Of a stretch of 45,430 nt of DNA, positions 18,313 through 27,702 are shown in pieces (within the stretch, counting starts at the first letter, position 1; each line of letters starts with the position of its first letter). Source of the stretch: an uncultured Alphaproteobacteria bacterium (GTDB lineage: Bacteria > Pseudomonadota > Alphaproteobacteria > UBA11222); NCBI GenBank assembly GCA_937888955.1, contig CALAQW010000196.1, positions 1 to 45,430 of the forward strand, read 5' to 3'. The position numbers and the translations under genes were made by a program. Below the pieces are notes generated by a model. That model did no database searches. It was not told where the DNA came from and saw nothing but the letters and a program-made list of their open reading frames with translations.

Positions 18313-19596
18313 ATGACGCGCGATGCTAAAATTCTGACCTTCGGCTGCCGGTTGAACAGCTATGAATCGGAGATCATGCGCGCGCATGCCGCCCAGGCGG
18401 GTCTGGACGATGCGGTGATCGTGAATAGCTGCGCGGTAACCGGGGAGGCGGTGCGCCAGACGCGGCAGGCGATCCGCCGCGCGCGGCGCGGCGACCGCGA
18501 TGCCCGGATTATCGTCACCGGCTGTGCCGCACAGATCGCGCCGCAATCCTTTGCTGATATGCCCGAGGTGGATGTCGTGCTCGGCAACCGCGAAAAGCTG
18601 CGCGCGGAAAGTTTCACGAAGATAGCCGCAACCTCGCCGGCAGATGAGACACAAGTTGATGCCGCAGCCGTCATGGTGAGCGACATCATGGCTGAAACGG
18701 TCGCGCGGCCAAGTGCGGTAACCGGGCTTGGGGGGCGGATGCGTGCGGTGGTGCAGGTGCAGAATGGCTGCGATCATCGCTGCACATTTTGCACGATCCC
18801 TTTCGGACGGGGCCGGTCGCGCAGCGTGCCGGCAGCGGATGTGATCGCGCAAGTCAGGCAAGTGGTGGAAAGCGGCTATAGCGAAGTCGTGCTGACCGGG
18901 GTCGACATGACCGCCTATGGTGCTGATTTCGCGCAGCCGATGCGGCTTGGCGATCTTGTCTGGCAGATTCTGGAGCAGGTGCCGGAGCTGCCGCGGCTAC
19001 GCCTGTCCTCGATCGATTCGGTGGAGGTTGATCCGGCTTTGTTTGAGGCTGTCGCCACCCATCCGCGGCTGATGCCGCATCTGCATCTGTCCTTGCAGGC
19101 GGGCGACGATATGATCTTGAAGCGGATGAAGCGGCGGCATGCGCGTCAGGATGCCATCGCGCTCTGTGCAGCGTTGCGCGCGCGCCGGCCCGATATTGTG
19201 TTCGGTGCGGATCTGATCGCGGGTTTCCCGACCGAGACCGAGGCGATGTTCGAAAACAGCCTGCGGCTTGTTGAAGAATGCGGGCTGACCTTCCTGCATG
19301 TCTTTCCTTTCTCCGCGCGGCCCGATACGCCGGCGGCACGCATGCCGCAATTGCCCGTCGCGGTGCGCAAGCAGCGCGCCGCCCGGCTGCGTGAGGCCGG
19401 GGCGGCGGCCAAGCAGCGCTATCTCGATGCGCAGCAGGGGCAGATATTACGGGTACTGATGGAAGATGACCGGCGCGGCCGCGCCGAATCCTTTGTCGAG
19501 GTGATGGCCGATCGGGGTCAGCCCGCCGGCAGTATCCTGGATATGCGGATTACAGGCGTCGACGAAGACAAGCTTTTAGGGGTGATTGCGGCATGA
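18313..19596 (+). CDS. mtaB: tRNA t6A37 methylthiotransferase MtaB
   Basis: Radical-SAM CxxxCxxC (NGCDHRCTFCTIPFGRGRSRS); N-terminal methylthiotransferase domain (TFGCRLNSYESE). Confidence 0.95.
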   Translation: MTRDAKILTFGCRLNSYESEIMRAHAAQAGLDDAVIVNSCAVTGEAVRQTRQAIRRARRGDRDARIIVTGCAAQIAPQSFADMPEVDVVLGNREKLRAESFTKIAATSPADETQVDAAAVMVSDIMAETVARPSAVTGLGGRMRAVVQVQNGCDHRCTFCTIPFGRGRSRSVPAADVIAQVRQVVESGYSEVVLTGVDMTAYGADFAQPMRLGDLVWQILEQVPELPRLRLSSIDSVEVDPALFEAVATHPRLMPHLHLSLQAGDDMILKRMKRRHARQDAIALCAALRARRPDIVFGADLIAGFPTETEAMFENSLRLVEECGLTFLHVFPFSARPDTPAARMPQLPVAVRKQRAARLREAGAAAKQRYLDAQQGQILRVLMEDDRRGRAESFVEVMADRGQPAGSILDMRITGVDEDKLLGVIAA

Positions 19597-20711
19597 AGCG
19601 GTTCGGCTGGAAGAGAAACAGGCAACAGCCGAACGCGGCGGCGACAGGGGAGAATGAGGATGCGGCTTCGCCCGCTGCGCCGGTAGCCGATCATTCAGCC
19701 GACGCCGCACCGCCCACCGAAGCGCCGTCTGCAATCACTGATGTGGATGCCGCTATCGCGCAAGAACCGGCTGAACGTGAGAAAAAAGGCTGGTTCAGCC
19801 GACTGAAATCCGGCCTCAGCCGGTCCACCGGGGCGCTCAGCGACGGGGTGAGCGGCATCTTCACCAAGGCGCGGCTTGATCGCGAACGGCTCGACGAGCT
19901 TGAGGATGTGCTGATCCAGGCGGATCTGGGTGTCGATGTGGCGATGGAAATAACCGACGCTCTGGCATCTGAACGGTTCGATAAGGAGATTTCGCCCCAG
20001 GAGGTGCGGGAGTTTCTGGCAGATCATATCGCCGAAATCCTGACGCCGGTGGCCGCACCGCTGATTATCGAACGCGGCCGGGATGCGCCGTTTGTCATTC
20101 TGGTTGTCGGCGTCAATGGCACAGGCAAGACGACGACGATCGGCAAGCTGGGCAACTGGCTGCAGGGTGAGGGGTATAAGGTGATGCTGGGTGCGGGCGA
20201 TACATTCCGTGCCGCCGCCATCGAGCAGTTGCAGGTCTGGGGCGAACGGCTGAATGTGCCGGTGATCGCCCGCGAACCCGGTGCGGATGCGGCGGGGCTT
20301 GCCTATGATGCGCTTGAAAAAGCCTGTGAAGCGCAGGCGGATGTATTGCTGATCGATACGGCGGGCCGGCTGCAGAATAAAGCCGGCCTGATGGATGAGC
20401 TGCGCAAGATCAAGCGCGTGCTGGGCAAGCTTGATGCGGAAGCGCCGCATGCGGTGCTGCTCGTCCTCGATGCGACGACGGGGCAGAATGCGATATCGCA
20501 GGTTGAGGTCTTTCAGGAAGTGGCGGGCATTACCGGGCTCGTTATGACCAAGCTTGACGGGACAGCGCGCGGCGGGATTCTTGTTGCTGTTGCGCGTAGG
20601 TTCGGTTTGCCCATCCATGCGATCGGCATTGGCGAGGGGATCGAGGATCTCCGTCCGTTTGATGCGCGGCAGTTCGCGCAGGCGCTGACCGGCGCCACGG
20701 CTGAGGAATAA
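19593..20711 (+). CDS. ftsY: Signal recognition particle receptor FtsY
   Basis: GVNGTGKTTTIGKLG, DTFRAAAIEQLQVW, DTAGRLQNKAGLMDEL, TKLDGTARGG; acidic N-terminal region. Confidence 0.97.
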   Translation: MKRFGWKRNRQQPNAAATGENEDAASPAAPVADHSADAAPPTEAPSAITDVDAAIAQEPAEREKKGWFSRLKSGLSRSTGALSDGVSGIFTKARLDRERLDELEDVLIQADLGVDVAMEITDALASERFDKEISPQEVREFLADHIAEILTPVAAPLIIERGRDAPFVILVVGVNGTGKTTTIGKLGNWLQGEGYKVMLGAGDTFRAAAIEQLQVWGERLNVPVIAREPGADAAGLAYDALEKACEAQADVLLIDTAGRLQNKAGLMDELRKIKRVLGKLDAEAPHAVLLVLDATTGQNAISQVEVFQEVAGITGLVMTKLDGTARGGILVAVARRFGLPIHAIGIGEGIEDLRPFDARQFAQALTGATAEE

Positions 20712-20771
20712 ATCGCGGCACCTATAGCGGCCTGGATTGACGCAAGGGGCAAGAAAGGGTGAATTGACGGA

Positions 20772-21344
20772 ATGAATATGCTTGTGAAGCTTGCTCTTGA
20801 TCTCGGGCCGCTCATCGTCTTTTTCGTGGTGAACAGCCTTTACGGCATTTTCCCGGCTACCGCTGCATTCATGGTTGCGATCGGGGCGTCGCTGGCGATC
20901 AGTTGGGTGATACATCGCGAAATTGCCCCAATGCCGTTGATTACCGCGGTCTTTGTGCTGATTTTCGGTGGGCTGACGCTTTATCTGGATAATGAGCTCT
21001 TTATCAAGTTGAAGCCGACAATCGTCAATTTACTGTTTGCGGCCATCCTGTTTGGCGGGTTGCTCGTCAAACGGCCGCTATTGCAGCCATTGCTTCATTC
21101 GGTGATTCAGCTGGAAGAGCAGGGCTGGCGAATTCTGACACTCCGCTGGGCATTGTTTTTTGTGTTTCTTGCCTTGGCGAATGAAGTTGTGTGGCGCTAT
21201 TTTTCGACGGATTTTTGGGTAAGCTTCAAGCTTTTCGGCGTTATGCCGATGACCGTTCTGTTCGGCATGGCGCAGGTTGGATTGCTGAAGCGTTATGCGC
21301 CTGCCGGCGATGAACTGTCGCATCAGACAGACATGCAATCGTAA
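20772..21344 (+). CDS. yciB: Inner membrane septation protein YciB/IspZ family
   Basis: LDLGPLIVFFVVNSLYGIFPATAAFM; FGGLTLYLDNELFIKLKPTIVNLLFAAILFGG; W.SFKLFGVMP. Confidence 0.93.
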   Translation: MNMLVKLALDLGPLIVFFVVNSLYGIFPATAAFMVAIGASLAISWVIHREIAPMPLITAVFVLIFGGLTLYLDNELFIKLKPTIVNLLFAAILFGGLLVKRPLLQPLLHSVIQLEEQGWRILTLRWALFFVFLALANEVVWRYFSTDFWVSFKLFGVMPMTVLFGMAQVGLLKRYAPAGDELSHQTDMQS

Positions 21345-21346
21345 GG

Positions 21347-21751
21347 GTGGGTGTGAAGGTGATGCGCGGAGCGGCATTCTGGCTTTGCCTTGCGGGGGTG
21401 AACGGGGCGCTGGGGATCGGTGCGGCAGCGTTTGGGGCGCATGGGCTGGAAAACCAAATTCCGGCCACAGATCTTGCGGCATTCCGCACCGGTGCGGAAT
21501 ATCAGATTTATCATGCGATCGCGTTGTTTACGCTTGGCGGGTGGCTGCGCAACGAGACAGCGCCGGTGGCAACGTTTCAATTATGCGGCTGGCTTTTCCT
21601 CATGGGTATCCTGTTGTTCAGCGGCTCGCTTTACTTTCTGGGCCTGACCGGCAGCCGCGCGCTTGTTCTGCTGACGCCCGTTGGCGGGCTTGCATTCCTG
21701 GCAGGATGGCTCGCGCTTGTTCATGCGGCCTGGCGGATCCGTTCGCACTGA
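21347..21751 (+). CDS. DUF423 family membrane protein
   Basis: GVNGALGIGAAAFGAHGLE; FRTGAEYQIYHAIALF; C-terminal TM segments. Start codon uncertain (21347-21362). Confidence 0.9.
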   Translation: MGVKVMRGAAFWLCLAGVNGALGIGAAAFGAHGLENQIPATDLAAFRTGAEYQIYHAIALFTLGGWLRNETAPVATFQLCGWLFLMGILLFSGSLYFLGLTGSRALVLLTPVGGLAFLAGWLALVHAAWRIRSH

Positions 21752-21851
21752 GCTCATCGCCTTATCCCCAGCAGGGAAAAATTATAAATGAATTCCCGTT
21801 AAAAGTGTGAAACCATGAACGCTCCCTCTAAAAGAGAGTTGGAGTACGCAG

Positions 21852-22166
21852 TTGGGACAGAGCAGGCCGATAGGGTTACAGGAAAAACTGGCGGAGATTG
21901 GCGGGCAGTTGCAGAAGCTCCGCTGGGAAGCGCAGGAACAGGGAAATCCTGATTTGGCGCGCAATATCGCGTTGGCGGTGGATGCGATTGCCTGGGCTGC
22001 GGGGATCTATGCGCCTGACAATAATGTGGTCGCTGCGCCCAAGATGCGCGATGGCGATGACAAGCCGGCACAGGGGGCAAAAACTGAGCGCAATTCCGCA
22101 GCAACCGTTACGCCGCATCGCGGGGCGGAAGTTTCTGTTCCGCGCAAACCTTGCACCGCTGCCTGA
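21852..22166 (+). CDS. Hypothetical 104-aa protein
   Basis: TTG-initiated ORF with helical start (LQEKLAEIGGQLQKLRWEAQEQGNPDLARNIALAVDAIAWAAG); no family recognised. Confidence 0.45.
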   Translation: MGQSRPIGLQEKLAEIGGQLQKLRWEAQEQGNPDLARNIALAVDAIAWAAGIYAPDNNVVAAPKMRDGDDKPAQGAKTERNSAATVTPHRGAEVSVPRKPCTAA

Positions 22167-22195
22167 GACACAGGTCACACGCATTCCAGCGTAAT

Positions 22196-22771
22196 TTATC
22201 GTAACTTATATAGCCGCTTTGTCTGATCGAGGGTTTCCAGGAAGTGCAGATTTCCCGGGTCAAGCGCATAGGCTTTTTCCATGTCCCGGATCGCTTCTTC
22301 CTCCTTGTTCAGATAGTGATAGGCAATGCCCCGGTTGAAATAGAGCGCAGCGCGCGGTTCGTAATCACGCGATAGCAGCCGGTCATAATCGGCGATTGCG
22401 GCCTCATACTGGCCGAGCTTGCGCAAGGTTGCGGCCCGGTTGAGCAGCAGATCCTCCGAATCGGGCGCGATTTCCAGTGCGGCATTGAAATCATCAAGTG
22501 CCTTTTCCGCCTGTCCCTGCGCGAGATAAGCCTGGCCGCGATTATAAAGTGCCGCGCCACGTGCATTGTCCGAAAGATCGCCCGCAGTCAGGACCATGCT
22601 GCAATTGGCGATGCGAATCGTATGGTTCGCCACCTTATCGGTGCACAGGCTGAGATCCTGATCGGTAGTTGGTCCCGCTGTGGCCGGCAGGTGAAGGCTG
22701 CCAGCCAGTATTGAAATGGCCGCAATAAGCCGCGTGCGGTAAAGTCTTGCGCGGTTATCAGAATGCTGCAT
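22196..22771 (-). CDS. Exported TPR-repeat protein
   Basis: MQHSDNRARLYRTRLIAAISILAGSLHLPATAG signal; TPR repeats (ALYNRGQAYLAQGQAEKALDDFNAALEIAPDS; ALYFNRGIAYHYLNKEEEAIRDMEKAYALDPGN). Confidence 0.87.
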   Translation of the reverse strand: MQHSDNRARLYRTRLIAAISILAGSLHLPATAGPTTDQDLSLCTDKVANHTIRIANCSMVLTAGDLSDNARGAALYNRGQAYLAQGQAEKALDDFNAALEIAPDSEDLLLNRAATLRKLGQYEAAIADYDRLLSRDYEPRAALYFNRGIAYHYLNKEEEAIRDMEKAYALDPGNLHFLETLDQTKRLYKLR

Positions 22772-22833
22772 GTCACCTCTCCTCAGGGCGATGATTGGCC
22801 GGCTTGCGCTGACATTTCTGCATGTGATGCGGG

Positions 22834-23598
22834 CTAGAACTGAACCCTTTGGGTCAGCCCGCCATCGACCACCAGATTGACACCGGTAATGAAGCTCGCG
22901 CATGGGCTTGCCAGATAGACGACAGCTTTTGCAACCTCCTCAGGGGTTGCCATCCGGCCTGAGGGATTGCGTGCGATGGTTTGTTCGAACCGCTCAGGCA
23001 TATGTTCTTTCACCCGGTGCCAGACGCCGCCCTCGAAATAAACGGAACTTGGCGAGACGGTATTCGCGCGAATTTGCTTTGCGGCCAGGCTGTGGGCCAG
23101 GCCGCTGACATAATGCAGCAGACCCGCTTTCATCGCGCCGTAAGGTTGCGGGCCGCCGGTACCCGAAATGGCGGCTGTCGTTCCGACCACGACAATGGCG
23201 GCAGCCGTCGATTGTTCAAGATAGGGCAGGCACGCATCGACCGAGCGGATGGTGCCGAGAATATCGGTCTGGAAACTTTTTTCCCAATCGGCTTCGGTCG
23301 GGCCCACGGCCATCGCGCTGACATTCTGCACCAGAATATCGAGCCCGCCGAGCTTTTGTGCGCTTGCTTCTATCGCTTGCTTGAGCGACGCGCCGTCACC
23401 GCCAAGATCGGCGACATGGCCAACAACCTCAACCCCCTTCTGCTCAAGTTCAGCGGCTGTTGCGTCAACACCTTCCGCATGCCGCGCGCAAAAGGCGATA
23501 TTGGCGCCTTCTTCAGCGAAAATGCGGGCGATGCGCAGGCCGATACCGCGGCTTGCGCCGGTGACGAATACATTCTTGCCTTGCAGTCCAAGATCCAT
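22834..23598 (-). CDS. SDR family oxidoreductase
   Basis: MDLGLQGKNVFVTGASRGIGLRIA; PYGAMKAGL; C-terminal SPCASFITGVNLVVDGGLT. Confidence 0.93.
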   Translation of the reverse strand: MDLGLQGKNVFVTGASRGIGLRIARIFAEEGANIAFCARHAEGVDATAAELEQKGVEVVGHVADLGGDGASLKQAIEASAQKLGGLDILVQNVSAMAVGPTEADWEKSFQTDILGTIRSVDACLPYLEQSTAAAIVVVGTTAAISGTGGPQPYGAMKAGLLHYVSGLAHSLAAKQIRANTVSPSSVYFEGGVWHRVKEHMPERFEQTIARNPSGRMATPEEVAKAVVYLASPCASFITGVNLVVDGGLTQRVQF

Positions 23599-23668
23599 TT
23601 CCTGCCTCTCCCCATTGTTTGTTCTGTGATCTAGACTATAGCATTGATCCATCGGAAGGGGGCACAGG

Positions 23669-24115
23669 GTGTTGCAGGGTGAACAATGGCAGCAGGCGGA
23701 TTTTCCTGCGTCCCCGGGTGCCTATGCTTTCACCATTGCGCTGTCTTCACCGCTTTTGCTGAATATACCCAGATTTACGGGGATATCGCTGCCGGCGGGG
23801 CGCTATGTCTATGTCGGTAGTGCCCGCGGCAGCGGCGGTTTACGCGCCAGATTGCGGCGTCATCTTCGGCGATCGAAGACAGCTCACTGGCATATCGACC
23901 GGCTGACGGTCATCGGCGCGGTTCAGCAGGTAATTGCCGTTCCGCATGGCCGCGAATGCGCCTTGATGCAAAAACTGTCGCAAATGCCCGGTGTCACGGT
24001 GCCAGTCGCGGGGTTTGGCGCAAGCGATTGCCGGTCTTGTCAGGCACATTTGGCAGCGGTGCCGGCGCGGTTCGACCTGCGCGCGCTTGCCCCTTCAGCG
24101 CTTAACTGGCATTGA
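23669..24115 (+). CDS. GIY-YIG nuclease-like DUF123 protein
   Basis: GAYAFTIAL...LPAGRYVYVGSARGSGGLRARLRRHLRR...HWHIDRL; ECALMQKL; C-terminal GASDCRSCQAHL. Confidence 0.87.
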   Translation: MLQGEQWQQADFPASPGAYAFTIALSSPLLLNIPRFTGISLPAGRYVYVGSARGSGGLRARLRRHLRRSKTAHWHIDRLTVIGAVQQVIAVPHGRECALMQKLSQMPGVTVPVAGFGASDCRSCQAHLAAVPARFDLRALAPSALNWH

Positions 24116-24794
24116 CGTCGAGCGAGTAGCCCGCGCCGCGAACCGTGCGGATAATGTCGGGGTCGCCATGGACGTTGAGCGCCTTGCGCAGGCGGCGGAT
24201 ATGCACATCCACGGTGCGGCTTTCCACATACACATCGCGCCCCCAGACATGGTCAAGCAGATGTTCGCGGCTGAACACCCGGCCGGGGCGTTCAAGGAAA
24301 AAGCGCAGCAGACGAAATTCGGTCGGGCCGAGGCGGATCGGCTCGCCATTCCGAGTCACCCGATGTTCCACCAGATCCATCTGCACATCATTATAGTCGA
24401 GTTTCTCTTCCGCCAGTGCGGGGCGCGTGCGCCGCAGCAAGGCGCGAATCCTGGCGACCAGCTCATTGGGCGAAAATGGTTTGACGAGATAATCGTCAGC
24501 GCCGGTTTCCAGACCGCGAATTCGATCCGATTCTTCGCCGCGTGCGGTCAGCATGATAATGGGGAGCGACTTGCTTTCGCGCCGTTGCCGGATCTGCCTG
24601 CACACCTCAATCCCTGAAAGTTCAGGCAGCATCCAGTCAAGCACCACAAGATCGGGCGTTTCTTCTTCGAGTAACAACAGCGCCGAACGCCCGTCGGTCG
24701 CGACAATCGTATTGAGTTCGGAGGCTTCGAGATTGTAGCGCAGCATCTCAACCTGGGCAGGTTCATCTTCGGCAATCAGGACCAGGGGCTTCAC
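24102..24794 (-). CDS. phoB: Phosphate regulon response regulator PhoB
   Basis: LIAEDEPAQVEMLRYNLE; receiver Asp LVVLDWMLPELSG; winged-helix C-terminus with RTVDVHIRRLRKAL...RTVRGAGYSLD; in the pst operon. Confidence 0.95.
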   Translation of the reverse strand: MKPLVLIAEDEPAQVEMLRYNLEASELNTIVATDGRSALLLLEEETPDLVVLDWMLPELSGIEVCRQIRQRRESKSLPIIMLTARGEESDRIRGLETGADDYLVKPFSPNELVARIRALLRRTRPALAEEKLDYNDVQMDLVEHRVTRNGEPIRLGPTEFRLLRFFLERPGRVFSREHLLDHVWGRDVYVESRTVDVHIRRLRKALNVHGDPDIIRTVRGAGYSLDVNAS

Positions 24795-25516
24795 TTTTGG
24801 GCATCCTCCGGATGGATGAGGGTCGAGCTGGAGAGATCGCCTTTAAGGCGGTCATCGGATGGTAATTTCCCCGCTACCAGGAACAGCACATATTCAGCGA
24901 TATTCGTCGCGTGATCGCCGATGCGTTCAATATTCTTGGCGATGAAAAGCAGATGCGTGCAGGCGGTGATGTTCCGCGGATCCTCCATCATATAGGTGAC
25001 GAGTTCGCGAAACAGGCTGGTGTGTAATTGATCGACTTCCGCGTCCCGCGCGCGTACATCTTCGGCTTTTGCGGCGTCGCGGTTGATATAGGCGTCAAGG
25101 ACATTGGAAATCATGCCCTGAACCACCGACGCCATGCGTCCAAGCGAGCCCGCCGCGCCGCCGACAGGGGGGGCAGCGACGACCGTTGCTGTCCGCTTGG
25201 CGACATTTTTGGCGTAATCGCCGATGCGTTCGAGCTCGGTCGCCGTCTTCAGGCTGGTCAGGACCGCGCGCAGATCGACGGCCTTGGGCTGGCGCAAGGC
25301 GAGTAGCCGCAATGCCTGATCATCGGCTTCAAGCTCCAGTTCATCGATGCGCGCATCCTGCACGATCACCTGGGCGGCCAGATCCGCATCGCGGCGCACC
25401 AGCGCCTTGATCGCATTGGCGAGCTGATCCTCGGCGAGGCCGCCCATCTGCGCGATGATATGCGTCAACTCATTTAGTTCCGAGTCGAACGATTTGACGA
25501 TATGTTCTTTTTCCAT
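24791..25516 (-). CDS. phoU: Phosphate signalling protein PhoU
   Basis: MEKEHIVKSFDSELNELTHIIAQMGGLAEDQL; LKTATELERIGDYAKNVAKR; IAKNIERIGDHATNIAE. Confidence 0.95.
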   Translation of the reverse strand: MEKEHIVKSFDSELNELTHIIAQMGGLAEDQLANAIKALVRRDADLAAQVIVQDARIDELELEADDQALRLLALRQPKAVDLRAVLTSLKTATELERIGDYAKNVAKRTATVVAAPPVGGAAGSLGRMASVVQGMISNVLDAYINRDAAKAEDVRARDAEVDQLHTSLFRELVTYMMEDPRNITACTHLLFIAKNIERIGDHATNIAEYVLFLVAGKLPSDDRLKGDLSSSTLIHPEDAQK

Positions 25517-25544
25517 GCGCACTGCTCCCGCCGGGTTATCGGGA

Positions 25545-26378
25545 TTATCCGATCCGGCCTGTAATATATGCTTGGGTGCGCTCATCGCGCGGATTGGTGA
25601 AAAGCTGTCCGGTTTCATTGAATTCGACCAGATTGCCCAGATGGAAAAAGGCTGTCTGCTGCGATACGCGCGCGGCCTGCTGCATGGAATGGGTCACGAT
25701 CATGATCGTGAAATTCTCGCGCAGCTCGTCCATCAGTTCCTCGACCTTGGCTGTGGCAATCGGATCAAGCGCCGAGCAGGGTTCATCCATCAGAATGATT
25801 TCGGGCTGCACGGCAATCGCGCGGGCGATGCAAAGCCGTTGCTGCTGTCCCCCTGAAAGCCCGGTACCCGGGGTGTCCAGCCTGTCATGTACCTCTTCAA
25901 TCAGGCCTGCGCGTTCAAGGCTATAGGCAACGATATCGTCAAGTTCGCCCTTGCTGGCCGCAAGTCCGTGAATACGTGGCCCGTAAGCGATGTTTTCGTA
26001 AATGCTCTTGGGAAACGGATTAGGCTTCTGGAATACCATGCCGATGCGCGCGCGCAGCTGCACCACATCCTGCTGTTTGGAATAGATATCGATGCCGTCG
26101 ACCAGGATGGAGCCTTCCACATGGCAGCCCTCGACAATATCGTTCATGCGATTGAAGCAGCGCAGGAAGGTGGTCTTGCCACAGCCCGAGGGACCGATCA
26201 GGGCGGTAACCTGATTGGCCATCACATCAAGATCGACGCCGAACAGCGCTTGCTTGTCGCCATAGAAAACACTGACGCCGCGCGCCTGCGCCTTTATTTG
26301 CTGCGCGGCCGGCCCGGACTCCGCATCGGTTGTCGCGGTGATGTTCGGTCGGGCTGCTGTATCGGCTGCTTGGCTCAT
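25545..26378 (-). CDS. pstB: Phosphate ABC transporter ATP-binding protein
   Basis: [55 protein letters not shown]. Confidence 0.97.
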   Translation of the reverse strand: MSQAADTAARPNITATTDAESGPAAQQIKAQARGVSVFYGDKQALFGVDLDVMANQVTALIGPSGCGKTTFLRCFNRMNDIVEGCHVEGSILVDGIDIYSKQQDVVQLRARIGMVFQKPNPFPKSIYENIAYGPRIHGLAASKGELDDIVAYSLERAGLIEEVHDRLDTPGTGLSGGQQQRLCIARAIAVQPEIILMDEPCSALDPIATAKVEELMDELRENFTIMIVTHSMQQAARVSQQTAFFHLGNLVEFNETGQLFTNPRDERTQAYITGRIG

Positions 26379-26415
26379 ACTACGCGTCCTTTACTCGGGG
26401 TGGGATTATCTGCTG

Positions 26416-27702
26416 TTACCAGCGGCGCGTGAAACGCCGCCGCAGCAAGACCGCAGACAGGTTCATGATGATGAGAAATCCCAACAGCACCATGATCCCC
26501 GCCGCTGTCTTGGCAAGGAATGCGCGTTCGGGACTATCGGCCCAGATAAAAATCTGTACAGGCAGGGCGGTTGCCGGATCGAAAACGCCCTGTGGAATAT
26601 CGACGATGAAGGCCACCATACCGATCATCAAAAGCGGCGCGGTTTCGCCAAGCGCCTGCGCCATACCAATGATCGCACCGGTGAGCATGCCCGGCAGGCC
26701 AAGCGGCAGCACATGGTGAAACACCGTTTGCATGGGGCTTGCGCCAACCCCGAGAGCGGCCTCGCGGATGGAGGGCGGGACAGCTTTAAGGGCAGCGCGC
26801 GCAGCGATGATGATGGTGGGCAGCGTCATCAACGCCAGCACCATTCCGCCGACAAGCGGGGCGGAGCGGGGCAGATCCATGAAATTAAGGAAAATCGCCA
26901 GCCCGAGCAGCCCGAAAACGATCGAGGGTACGGCGGCAAGATTGTTGATGTTGACTTCGATCAGATCAGTCAGCCGGTTGGTGGGGGCAAATTCCTCAAG
27001 ATAGATCGCCGCCATCACGCCGATCGGGAAAGACAGGATAAAGCAGACGAAAAGCGCAAGAAACGACCCCACCATCGCGCCCCAGATGCCCGCCAGTTCG
27101 GGCTCGCGCGAATCGCCATTTGTCAGAAACCGGTGATTGAAATGACGCTTCGCAAGCCCATCGGCCTGCAGGGCCAGTCCCCAGGCGATCTGCTGATCGC
27201 TGATCTGGCGTTGCGCTGCGGGCAGGCTGGTATCGATCTGGCCCTTGATCAACATATCCAGATCATCCGATGCAGGCAGCCACAAGGTGCGGCTGCTGCC
27301 GATAATATCTGGGTCCTCTTTGACCATTTCGCGCAATTCGTTGGATGCGCCCCGGCTGAGCAAGCCGTTCAGCGCGCGCCTGTCGCGTCTTCCGGTCACG
27401 TCGGGGAAATAGTCGCGCAAAGCGTTGCGAGCCAGCGTCTGGTAATTGGCAGTGCTCAATTTTGTGGGGTCGCGCTCGCCCGTCGGGTCGATTACCGCGG
27501 GATCAAAATATATATCGAGCTTGATTTCGGTTTGCTGGAAAGCTGTGTAGCCCAGCCCGAAAATGCTGACCAGCATGACGCCCAAAAAGGCGATGGCAAT
27601 CAGAATTGCGGTGATGCCATAGGCACGGAAACGTCGCTCCGCCCGGTAGCGCTTCTGCAATAGCGGGCTGTCGGCGCGGGTATTTTCGGTCAACTCAGTC
27701 AT
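26416..27702 (-). CDS. pstA: Phosphate ABC transporter permease PstA (N-terminal DUF3333-like extension)
   Basis: PSIVFGLLGLAIFLNFMDLPRSAPLVGGMVLALMTLPTIIIAAR; LPLGLPGMLTGAIIGMAQALGETAPLL. Confidence 0.95.
   Translation of the reverse strand: MTELTENTRADSPLLQKRYRAERRFRAYGITAILIAIAFLGVMLVSIFGLGYTAFQQTEIKLDIYFDPAVIDPTGERDPTKLSTANYQTLARNALRDYFPDVTGRRDRRALNGLLSRGASNELREMVKEDPDIIGSSRTLWLPASDDLDMLIKGQIDTSLPAAQRQISDQQIAWGLALQADGLAKRHFNHRFLTNGDSREPELAGIWGAMVGSFLALFVCFILSFPIGVMAAIYLEEFAPTNRLTDLIEVNINNLAAVPSIVFGLLGLAIFLNFMDLPRSAPLVGGMVLALMTLPTIIIAARAALKAVPPSIREAALGVGASPMQTVFHHVLPLGLPGMLTGAIIGMAQALGETAPLLMIGMVAFIVDIPQGVFDPATALPVQIFIWADSPERAFLAKTAAGIMVLLGFLIIMNLSAVLLRRRFTRRW

Noticed and set aside
24102-24115. 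Convergent overlap of phoB and the GIY-YIG gene
   Set aside because: Only 14 nt; short tail-to-tail overlaps are common in compact genomes.
26338-27663. 441-aa ORF on the plus strand opposite pstA
   Set aside because: Shadow ORF antisense to a clearly recognisable pstA; Arg/Gln/His-rich composition and no family features.
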